A DNA stretch of 64,000 nucleotides, taken from contig CAIQQH010000008.1 of NCBI GenBank assembly GCA_903873915.1, positions 1 through 64,000 on the forward strand, in the 5' to 3' direction. Positions within the stretch are counted from its first letter, which is position 1. Each line of letters begins with the position of its first letter. Of this stretch, positions 34,179 to 41,319 are shown in pieces. This stretch comes from an uncultured Flavobacteriia bacterium. Lineage in GTDB: Bacteria; Bacteroidota; Bacteroidia; Flavobacteriales_D; Crocinitomicaceae. Below the pieces are notes generated by a model. That model ran no database searches, was not told the origin of the DNA, and worked only from the letters and a program-made list of their open reading frames with translations. The translations under genes were made by a program, and so were the position numbers.

Positions 34179-35075
34179 ATGATTACATTAGACCCTAAAA
34201 CGCTTCCTGTACCCAAATTCCACCAGTATCTATTAGGTGCTATTGGACCACGACCAATTGCGTTTGCCTCTACTGTAGATGCAGAAGGGAATCAGAACCT
34301 TGCGCCATTCAGCTTTTTCAATGTGTTTAGTGCCAATCCACCTATACTGATTTTCTCTCCTGCACGGGCGGGACGAAGTAATACCACCAAAGACACCTAC
34401 AACAATGTGAAAGTTGTTTCTGAAGTGGTCATCAATGTGGTAAATTTTGACATGGTGCATCAGATGAGTTTGGCCAGTTCACCTTATCCATCCGGAACAA
34501 GTGAATTTACGAAGGCAGGATTTACAGCTTTAGCCTCCGAGACGATTAAACCAATGCGCGTAGCAGAAGCACCTGTTCAATTTGAATGCAAGGTCAATCA
34601 AGTGATTGAGCTTGGTACAGAAGGTGGCGCTGGAAATTTGATTATTTGCGAAGTAACGCGCATACACATTCGTGAAGAAGTGTTGGATGAAAACGGCATG
34701 ATTGACCAGAAAAAAATAGATTTGGTGGCCCGCATGGGCGGCAATTGGTATTGTCGCGCCGATGAACAATCCATGTTTGAAATCACAAAGCCGATAACAA
34801 CATGTGGGATTGGATTCGACCATTTGCCTTCAGATCTTCTCGCAAGTAGTGTTTTAAGCCGAAATGACCTTGGTCAGCTTGCCGGCATCGAAGCACTTCC
34901 AGATGAGACCGATGTAAATGAATACAAATTGTTAGAACTAAGCGAATTGTTCGTATCTTTAGAAGACGACGCAACGGCCTTGGAAAACGCCCTTCATGAG
35001 CGTGCGAAAGGTTTGCTTAAGGAAAATAAATTGAATGAAGCGTGGATGACGCTTTTGGCTTTTAATAATGGATGA
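34179..35075 (+). CDS. Flavin reductase-like FMN-binding protein
   Basis: 298 aa. The flavin reductase split-barrel covers about residues 15-200: AIGPRPIAFASTVDAEGNQN, LAPFSFFNVFSANPPILIFS and INVVNFDMVHQMS. A C-terminal extension of about 90 residues is typical of the flavobacterial group. These proteins bind FMN and reduce flavins or other acceptors with NAD(P)H; the partner is unknown. DUF3127 follows 26 bp later, possibly on the same mRNA. Confidence 0.85.
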   Translation: MITLDPKTLPVPKFHQYLLGAIGPRPIAFASTVDAEGNQNLAPFSFFNVFSANPPILIFSPARAGRSNTTKDTYNNVKVVSEVVINVVNFDMVHQMSLASSPYPSGTSEFTKAGFTALASETIKPMRVAEAPVQFECKVNQVIELGTEGGAGNLIICEVTRIHIREEVLDENGMIDQKKIDLVARMGGNWYCRADEQSMFEITKPITTCGIGFDHLPSDLLASSVLSRNDLGQLAGIEALPDETDVNEYKLLELSELFVSLEDDATALENALHERAKGLLKENKLNEAWMTLLAFNNG

Positions 35076-35101
35076 AACAATAACAATTAAAATAAATCAA
35101 C

Positions 35102-35518
35102 ATGTTTAAACTCACGGGATCCGTAAAAATGGTGGGCAATACCGTTCAAGTATCGGAAAAATTTTCAAAGCGCGAATTTGTGGTAACAGATGCTTCTGGC
35201 ATGTATCCGCAGGACATTATGTTTCAAGCAACACAAGATAAATGTGTTTTGCTAGAAGGGTTTCAAGCCGGCGATCAAGTAGATGTTTCGTTTAACTTGC
35301 GTGGACGCGAATGGACGAGCCCAACAGGTGAAGTGAAATATTTCAACACACTTGAGGCATGGCGAATTGAACGTTCCAACCAAGGAGCTACTGCTGGTCA
35401 AATGGGTGGACAAATGGGTGGAATGGCACCAGTAAATTTGAATCCTATTGCCGCTCCAGCAGCATCAGCCCCTGCCGCAATTTCTGAAAGCGTTGCAGAT
35501 GATGATCTTCCTTTCTAA
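35102..35518 (+). CDS. DUF3127 protein with SSB-like acidic C-terminal tip
   Basis: 138 aa. Residues 1-95 form the DUF3127 OB-like fold (KMVGNTVQVSEKFSKREFVV, VSFNLRGREWTSPTGEVKYF). A Gly/Met/Ala/Pro-rich linker (QMGGQMGGMAP, APAASAPAA) leads to the final VADDDLPF. That layout, OB fold plus disordered linker plus D-D-D-x-P-F, copies bacterial SSB and its protein-recruiting tip, although the sequence is not SSB; the real ssb is at 58897. DUF3127 is mostly Bacteroidota, function unreported to my knowledge. A good terminator follows. Confidence 0.88.
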   Translation: MFKLTGSVKMVGNTVQVSEKFSKREFVVTDASGMYPQDIMFQATQDKCVLLEGFQAGDQVDVSFNLRGREWTSPTGEVKYFNTLEAWRIERSNQGATAGQMGGQMGGMAPVNLNPIAAPAASAPAAISESVADDDLPF

Positions 35519-35540
35519 GGAATAGTAAATAGATAATTTA

Positions 35541-35568
35541 AAAGCCGGTGCTCCCGGCTTTTTTTTGT
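35541..35568 (+). terminator. Terminator after the DUF3127 gene
   Basis: Stem AAAGCCGG/CCGGCTTT with five-base loop, then a T-run. Confidence 0.88.
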
Positions 35569-35595
35569 GCTTAAAAATGATTGTATTATACGGGC

Positions 35596-35955
35596 CTAAA
35601 GAATAGTGATATACCCTGTCACGTCGATGTATTCCTGTGAATTGTATTTGCGGTAGCGAATTTTGTACACATAAGTACCTTCACCAAACACCTGAACTTC
35701 CTGGTTTTTCTTTCCCGTTCGTGCATTCAAATCCAAATCAAAGGGTGTTATGAATGTTTTTGCTTCGTAGACCAACTGTCCCCAACGGGAGTAGATTTGA
35801 ATTGAAAATTCAGCCAAATCACACGAACAAGCAATTACCAATTTGTCCGCATTCACTTTTGAAAGGGATGAGGGCAGTGTCATGCAAGTGTCCTTTTGCT
35901 GCGCAGAAGCAGAAAATCCAAGGAAGAACAAGCAAGCGAAAAGAAAAAGTCTCAT
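35596..35955 (-). CDS. Minimal secreted protein made of a CHU_C-like domain only
   Basis: 119 aa. Signal peptide 1-19 (GFSASAQ), about 20 residues of linker, then a gliding-motility-associated C-terminal domain: FSIQIYSRWGQLVYEAKTF, GTYVYKIRYR and the final VTGYITIL. Normally this domain ends a long T9SS cargo; here nothing else is attached. The FTPNGDGxN segment is missing (VNADKLVIACSCDLAEF instead), with a vicinal C-S-C. Could be a decoy, an adaptor subunit, or the remnant of a larger gene; clean start and signal peptide favour an intact small gene. Confidence 0.7.
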   Translation of the reverse strand: MRLFLFACLFFLGFSASAQQKDTCMTLPSSLSKVNADKLVIACSCDLAEFSIQIYSRWGQLVYEAKTFITPFDLDLNARTGKKNQEVQVFGEGTYVYKIRYRKYNSQEYIDVTGYITIL

Positions 35956-36006
35956 CTTTTTTTTCTCAAAAATAACTATAAACCAACTTCACACGCACCA
36001 AGGGAC

Positions 36007-36014
36007 TATCTTTG
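36007..36014 (+). promoter_or_regulatory. -7 box TATCTTTG for the ABC-F gene
   Basis: Perfect -7 box 19 bp before the ATG at 36034. Confidence 0.6.
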
Positions 36015-36033
36015 CGCCCTTAAATAATAAGTT

Positions 36034-37665
36034 ATGGTTTCAGTTGATGGTCTTTCCGTAGAGTTCAGTGGAAAAATCCTGTTTAGTGATGTAAACTTTG
36101 TCATCAATGACAATGATAAGATTGCACTAATGGGAAAAAATGGTGCAGGAAAATCTACCCTACTGAAAATTCTTGCAGGTCAAAGCAAGCCAACAAAAGG
36201 AGGAGTTTCTTCACCAAAAGGTACCGTCATCGCATACTTACCGCAGCATTTGCTTACCGCAGACGATTGTACCGTATTCGAAGAAACCTCAAAGGCTTTT
36301 CAAGAAATTTTTGCCATGAAAGCAGAAATGGATGAAATTAATCATCAGCTAACTGTTCGCACTGACTACGATTCTGATGATTACATGAAGTTGATAGAGC
36401 AGGTTTCAGAACTCAGCGAAAAATACTATTCAATAGAAGAAATCAATTACGACGGTGAAGTCGAAAAAACACTCAAAGGCCTTGGATTTGAACGTGAAGA
36501 TTTTGACCGCTCGACCTCAGAATTTAGTGGCGGATGGAGAATGCGTATAGAATTGGCGAAAATCCTACTGCGCCAACCCGACCTCATCCTGTTGGATGAG
36601 CCAACCAATCACCTAGATATTGAATCCATTCAGTGGTTGGAAAACTTCCTCACCGAACAAGCCAAAGCAGTGGTTGTGATTTCCCACGACCGCGCCTTTG
36701 TGGACAACATTACGACCCGTACGATTGAAGTGACAATGGGGCGAATTTACGACTACAAAGCAAAATACTCCCATTACCTCGAATTGCGCAAAGAACGGCG
36801 CGAGCAACAACAAAAGCAATACGACGAGCAGCAAAAATTCATCGCTGAGACAACAGAATTTATTGAACGTTTCAAGGGTACCTATTCAAAAACATTGCAA
36901 GTGCAATCGCGCGTAAAAATGATTGAGAAACTCGACATCATTGAAGTCGACGAGGTCGATACATCTGCATTACGTCTTCGCTTTCCCCCTGCCCCACGTT
37001 CGGGGAATTATCCCGTAATTGTTGAAGATTTAGGTAAAAAATACGGCAATCATGTGGTCTTCAACAATGCCTCAATGAGCATCGAACGTGGTCAGAAATT
37101 GGCGTTTGTTGGCAAGAACGGTGAAGGAAAATCGACCATGATCAAAGCCATCATGAACGAAATCGACTTCACGGGAACACTTCAACTTGGACACAACATT
37201 AAAATTGGATATTTCGCTCAAAACCAGGCCGCACTGCTTGATGAGGAACTGTCTATTTTTGAAACCATAGACTACATTGCCGTTGGCGATATTCGCACCA
37301 AAATCAAGGATATCTTGGGTGCATTTATGTTCGGTGGAGAAACGAGCGCAAAGAAAGTAAAGGTTCTTTCTGGTGGAGAACGCACACGGTTGGCGATGAT
37401 CAAACTCCTTTTAGAGCCAGTGAACCTGTTGATTCTCGATGAGCCCACCAATCACCTCGACATGAAAACCAAAGACATCATCAAAGATGCTTTGCGCAAT
37501 TTCGATGGTACACTGATCATCGTTTCACACGACCGCGATTTCTTGGATGGTTTAGTCACGAAAGTGTTTGAATTTGGTCAAAAGCGCGTGAAAGAGCATT
37601 TCGAAGACATCAAAGGATTCTTGGAAAAGAAAAAGATGGAGTCGCTTCGAGAAATTGAAAAGTAA
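36034..37665 (+). CDS. ABC-F family ATPase (translation factor type)
   Basis: 543 aa, soluble, two ABC domains and no TM segments. Walker A: GKNGAGKSTLL (about residue 32) and GKNGEGKSTMI (about 362). Signatures: FSGGWRMRIELAK and LSGGERTRLAMIK. Walker B: LILLDEPTNHLD twice (second LLILDEPTNHLD). Between them is the charged ABC-F linker (RKERREQQQKQYDEQQKF). Length and linker resemble YbiT/EttA-like factors acting at the ribosomal E site rather than antibiotic-resistance ABC-F proteins; that subdivision is tentative. Confidence 0.9.
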   Translation: MVSVDGLSVEFSGKILFSDVNFVINDNDKIALMGKNGAGKSTLLKILAGQSKPTKGGVSSPKGTVIAYLPQHLLTADDCTVFEETSKAFQEIFAMKAEMDEINHQLTVRTDYDSDDYMKLIEQVSELSEKYYSIEEINYDGEVEKTLKGLGFEREDFDRSTSEFSGGWRMRIELAKILLRQPDLILLDEPTNHLDIESIQWLENFLTEQAKAVVVISHDRAFVDNITTRTIEVTMGRIYDYKAKYSHYLELRKERREQQQKQYDEQQKFIAETTEFIERFKGTYSKTLQVQSRVKMIEKLDIIEVDEVDTSALRLRFPPAPRSGNYPVIVEDLGKKYGNHVVFNNASMSIERGQKLAFVGKNGEGKSTMIKAIMNEIDFTGTLQLGHNIKIGYFAQNQAALLDEELSIFETIDYIAVGDIRTKIKDILGAFMFGGETSAKKVKVLSGGERTRLAMIKLLLEPVNLLILDEPTNHLDMKTKDIIKDALRNFDGTLIIVSHDRDFLDGLVTKVFEFGQKRVKEHFEDIKGFLEKKKMESLREIEK

Positions 37666-37671
37666 GGCCTC

Positions 37672-38781
37672 TTAGAAATTTCGGTTCAATTTTCTACCCT
37701 TCCATTTCGGTTTAAACCAGTACATCATACTCAAAATAAGCAGGGTGTAAAACGGAAACAGAAACTCATAAATAGGAATAAAACACCAGGAAGTCAATCG
37801 TTTAATGCGATGGAAATAGGGATAGAAGAGGAGCATATCAATGGCCGTCTTGACTGCGAAAATTGAACAAAAAGATCGCCATTCTCTGGCCATTCCTTTT
37901 GAAACGAGGAGTGCCACAAATGCGAAAGTCAATACTGCTTGAATGATGGCCAAGGAAGTGCTCAAATGATCTTTTACATCACCTGTCTTTGCCAACCATC
38001 TTAAGCGTTGATGAATGAATTCCGAAAATGACTGAGGCGTTTCAGTGTGAATGGCCAGCGCTGGATCCGTCATTAATCGCACGTCTGCCGCACCTTCCCG
38101 AAAGTCCCTTAACAGATAAATATCATCCCCACTTGGCATGTGCTTGTGACGTTCAATGCGATCAAGACGTACAAATGTCTCTCTGCTGTATAAGAGATTC
38201 GCACCACTCGCCATGATTGGACGTTTCCACCCTGCCAATCCACAATTTGCGGCGTTGACCAAAATCAAATCCACTTCATACAGATGCTCGTACCAACGTT
38301 GGGCAACCATAACGGCTGGAAGAATGTACATATCTGTGTGTTCCAAGGTTGAAAGTGTCGAGAAATAGTCATTGGAAAAAGACACATCGGCATCCATCGA
38401 CAAAATCCATTGGCCTTCACTTTCTTGAATGCCGCGACGGATGGCCACCTTCTTCCCTTGTTCATTCGCCTCCAATACAATTGCCTTCCAATTTGAGCCT
38501 GAAAGATTTTTTCGAAGAATAGCCATCGAATCGTCTTCGGAATGATCATCCACAAAAACATAACTCTTCGCTTGGATTTTAGCTCCACGAATGGAATCTA
38601 ACAATTGAAATAGGCGCTGCGCTTCATTTCGAAATGGAATAATAACTGAGAGTTCTTCGCTCGAAACCAGTTGCTTTCCGCTCGTGTACGACCTTTCCTT
38701 TTTGCGCTGCTTGAAGTATCCTATTCCTACAATACCGGCCATGATGGCGCCATAAACGATGAAAAATAGGCACTCCATCAT
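37672..38781 (-). CDS. Family 2 glycosyltransferase, membrane-bound
   Basis: 369 aa from the ATG at 38781, which overlaps the upstream stop by 4 nt (ATGA). A longer in-frame start at 38844 would lie inside the neighbour. N-terminal TM (1-20), GT-A core with SVIIPFRNEAQRL, YVFVDDHSEDDS, LSMDADVSFSND (DAD metal site) and HQRLRWLAKTGD (QxxRW-type), and two or three C-terminal TM helices. Paired with a flippase-like gene, so it probably glycosylates a lipid carrier. Converges on the ABC-F gene with 6 bp between. Confidence 0.85.
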   Translation of the reverse strand: MMECLFFIVYGAIMAGIVGIGYFKQRKKERSYTSGKQLVSSEELSVIIPFRNEAQRLFQLLDSIRGAKIQAKSYVFVDDHSEDDSMAILRKNLSGSNWKAIVLEANEQGKKVAIRRGIQESEGQWILSMDADVSFSNDYFSTLSTLEHTDMYILPAVMVAQRWYEHLYEVDLILVNAANCGLAGWKRPIMASGANLLYSRETFVRLDRIERHKHMPSGDDIYLLRDFREGAADVRLMTDPALAIHTETPQSFSEFIHQRLRWLAKTGDVKDHLSTSLAIIQAVLTFAFVALLVSKGMAREWRSFCSIFAVKTAIDMLLFYPYFHRIKRLTSWCFIPIYEFLFPFYTLLILSMMYWFKPKWKGRKLNRNF

Positions 38782-39701
38782 GCTTTCGCCCGTTTTAAAA
38801 TGAACAAAGAAACAAGTGTTGGAAGAAACAAATTCATCACCCAAATTGAAAATGCAGCGAGAACGACGCTGATTTCAGCCATTCCTGCAGCAGCAAAAAC
38901 CCATACCGCAATAGATTCCCGAACGCCCAATTTCCCTAAAAATAAAGATGGCGCCAAAGTAATCCAGAAGTAGAATTGCCAAATCCACAAGATGCTCGTT
39001 GCATTTATTTCACTGCCAAAAGCATAAAGTACACAGCCGAATTGAAGCGTAAACACGACATGCCTGAAAAAGGCCAAAGTCAACATCCGAAGTCGTATGA
39101 ATTTATGGGCAATTAGAATTGCGAGCAAGCCATTCGCGAAAGTGCGTTTCTTAAGAAATTTGAGCAGCCATTCCAAACGAAAATAAAAGACCAAGGACAG
39201 CAAAGAGATCAAAGAGATCATGATGTAGGTAAGAAGCCCAAGATCGTTCGCGAAAGGCATTTTTTGGAGTAGTGTAATTCCAATTGCACCTACAAGCATG
39301 GTAATAACAAACTGCGACATGCTTCCGACGAACGTCAATAAGGTGAGTTGGACTCGGTATCTCCGCTCGAAATAAAGCACTCTGCCGATAAAATTTCCGA
39401 GCATATTTGGTGTCAGCATACCAGTGACCATTCCAGCCAAAAAACTATGAAAGGTGGTTGATTTTTCACTCTTAACATCTGCACAATGCAGAGACAAGGT
39501 CCATTTTCTCCATTCCGCCCACCAATTAAGCGGCATCAATAGTAAGCCAAGGAATAAAAATGCCGGATGCTTTAGATTCAAAATCTGATGATCCAAATCC
39601 TGATTTTTAAAGCGTTGAATCAAGAAAAAAAGGAGCGTGACAAGCGCAAGCAATTTGAGGAAATTGAAGATTGTCTGCCTATTTTTTATAGCTTTAGCCA
39701 A
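38778..39701 (-). CDS. Multi-TM protein of the lysylphosphatidylglycerol synthase/flippase-like family
   Basis: 307 aa, about seven to eight TM helices. GMLTPNMLGNFIGRVLYFE and LGKLGVRESIAVWVF resemble the P-x-x-x-G-x and LGxxGxREs motifs of the UPF0104/LPG-synthase TM family, which moves or modifies lipids. It lacks the cytosolic aminoacyl-transferase domain of MprF. The start is TTG at 39701; no ATG lies near, so the exact N-terminus is uncertain. Divergent from ruvC, only 14 bp between start codons, so promoters must overlap coding ends. Coupled to the GT2 gene by ATGA. Confidence 0.7.
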   Translation of the reverse strand: MAKAIKNRQTIFNFLKLLALVTLLFFLIQRFKNQDLDHQILNLKHPAFLFLGLLLMPLNWWAEWRKWTLSLHCADVKSEKSTTFHSFLAGMVTGMLTPNMLGNFIGRVLYFERRYRVQLTLLTFVGSMSQFVITMLVGAIGITLLQKMPFANDLGLLTYIMISLISLLSLVFYFRLEWLLKFLKKRTFANGLLAILIAHKFIRLRMLTLAFFRHVVFTLQFGCVLYAFGSEINATSILWIWQFYFWITLAPSLFLGKLGVRESIAVWVFAAAGMAEISVVLAAFSIWVMNLFLPTLVSLFILKRAKA

Positions 39702-39715
39702 CGAAGAAATTTTGA

Positions 39716-40273
39716 ATGGTTGAAGATAAGATTATTCTCGGAATTGACCCCGGAACCACGATTATGGGATATGGACTTGTTCATGTAAAAAAAAATGAAT
39801 TGACCATGCTCAACTTCGGCATTGTGCGACTCAACAAGTTGCCCACGCACCCCGACAAGCTCAAACGGATCTTCGACCGAGTGTCGGAAATCATTCTAGA
39901 ATATCATCCCGATGAATTGGCCATTGAAGCACCATTCTTTGGGAAAAATGTACAATCCATGTTAAAGCTTGGACGGGCTCAAGGAGTAGCAATCGCTGCA
40001 GGACTGAGTCACAACATTCCTTTCGAAGAGTATTCGCCAAAGCGCGTAAAGCAGGCCATTACAGGCAGCGGTAGCGCTTCAAAGGAACAAGTAGCGGCCA
40101 TGTTGCAAAAGTTGCTCAAATTTGAAGAGATGCCCAAGTACCTCGATGCAACGGACGGATTGGCCGTAGCTGTATGTCACCATTTCTCGAAAGGCATTGG
40201 TGAACACAATAAGTCGAAGGGTGGTGGATGGGATTCATTCATTCGCCAAAATCCCGACCGTAAAAAGGAATAG
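39716..40273 (+). CDS. ruvC: Holliday junction resolvase RuvC
   Basis: 185 aa. Catalytic acids: D in LGIDPGTTIMGYG, E in LAIEAPFFGKN, and the DATDGLAVAVCHH pair. Resolves four-way junctions together with RuvAB, which are not in the window. ATG at 39716. A TAGCTTTA box, one base off consensus, lies about 25 bp upstream inside the divergent gene. Confidence 0.95.
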   Translation: MVEDKIILGIDPGTTIMGYGLVHVKKNELTMLNFGIVRLNKLPTHPDKLKRIFDRVSEIILEYHPDELAIEAPFFGKNVQSMLKLGRAQGVAIAAGLSHNIPFEEYSPKRVKQAITGSGSASKEQVAAMLQKLLKFEEMPKYLDATDGLAVAVCHHFSKGIGEHNKSKGGGWDSFIRQNPDRKKE

Positions 40274-40274
40274 C

Positions 40275-40919
40275 ATGAGCGGGGAACAGCAATCCAAATT
40301 TATGCTTTGGTCCCTTTTCTCAATCGGAGGGATCTTTTTATTTGTGGTGTTCTTTCTATTGGCAGCATTTCATTATCCAGGTGGTTCAAATGCACACGTG
40401 CAAGAAGTTGGATTCAGTTGGGCTAACAATTATTGGTGCGAATTATTGGGTGAAAACGCGAAAAATGGCCTTAAAAATCTTGCGCGTCCATACGCTATGG
40501 CCGGTATGATCATACTATCTCTTTCGGTTTCCATCTTTTGGTGGAACATTCCTGCAATGGTCTATGAAAAAAGCCAAAATATCCGCGGTATGACGCGTTA
40601 TTGTGGCCTATTATCTATGCTTTTCTCTGCATTAATTTTTACAGATTGGCATGATGGAATCATCTACGTCGCAGTCATTACAGGCGCTGTTTCTTTCACA
40701 CTTTTATTCTATGAACTATTCCGCAACAAGCGCGACTTCCTCTCCTACTTTGGTATTGTTTGCTTGGCCTTTATTTTCGCGAATTGCATCATCTATGTGA
40801 GTAATTTCGGCATTGACTACCTACCAATTCTTCAAAAAATCACCTTCGGAATTACTTTAATTTGGATCGTCCTTGTCATTTTACAATTCAAAAAACACCC
40901 CTATTTGCAAAAGCCATGA
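40275..40919 (+). CDS. Hypothetical membrane protein, six or seven TM helices
   Basis: 214 aa from the ATG at 40275, one base after the ruvC stop; an earlier in-frame start would overlap ruvC. TM helices near residues 12-34, 70-92, 108-126, 130-150, 157-177 and 187-207. FHYPGGSNAHVQEVGFSWAN after TM1 is probably periplasmic. No domain recognised, though the layout recalls DUF998/Frag1-like proteins. Its stop overlaps the next ATG (ATGA), so the small channel-like protein downstream is translated with it and may be a partner. Confidence 0.65.
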   Translation: MSGEQQSKFMLWSLFSIGGIFLFVVFFLLAAFHYPGGSNAHVQEVGFSWANNYWCELLGENAKNGLKNLARPYAMAGMIILSLSVSIFWWNIPAMVYEKSQNIRGMTRYCGLLSMLFSALIFTDWHDGIIYVAVITGAVSFTLLFYELFRNKRDFLSYFGIVCLAFIFANCIIYVSNFGIDYLPILQKITFGITLIWIVLVILQFKKHPYLQKP

Positions 40920-41281
40920 TAAAAAAGCGCAAACCCAACAAGAATATTCTTTCTCCGAAAGACTTTACAATAAGACTGATCAAATTCTTTTTGATTTCCA
41001 TGATTTTCATGGGTATTTCTTTATTCATTGGAGTTATTGGCTACCGGCATTATGCCAATCTTTCATGGATTGACAGTTTCTACAATGCATCAATGATCCT
41101 TACGGGTATGGGGCCTGGGAATGTGCTAACGACGACAGGGGGCAAAGTGTTTTCATCCCTCTATGCCCTATTCAGTGGTATTGTTTTCTTAACGACGGCA
41201 GCTATTTTCATTTCGCCAATTGCGCATCGACTGCTGCATTTGATGCACGTAGATGATGAAGATGCAACAGTAGAAAATTAG
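40916..41281 (+). CDS. Small two-TM protein resembling a potassium-channel pore module
   Basis: 121 aa from the ATG at 40916. Basic N-terminus, TM1 (about 22-44), loop WIDSFYNASMILTGMGPGNV, then TTTGGKVFSSLYALFSGIVF leading into TM2, and an acidic tail. The loop and second helix line up with 2TM-pore K+ channels (FYFSVVTLTTVGYGD, then a GRIF...YALFG helix), but the filter TVGYG is replaced by TGMGPG. So it may be a non-selective channel or a non-conducting relative. Overlaps the previous gene by 4 nt. A channel function is inference. Confidence 0.6.
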   Translation: MIKKRKPNKNILSPKDFTIRLIKFFLISMIFMGISLFIGVIGYRHYANLSWIDSFYNASMILTGMGPGNVLTTTGGKVFSSLYALFSGIVFLTTAAIFISPIAHRLLHLMHVDDEDATVEN

Positions 41282-41319
41282 AGGAAATGCATTTGATTTT
41301 TCAAGCCAAAACAACCTTT

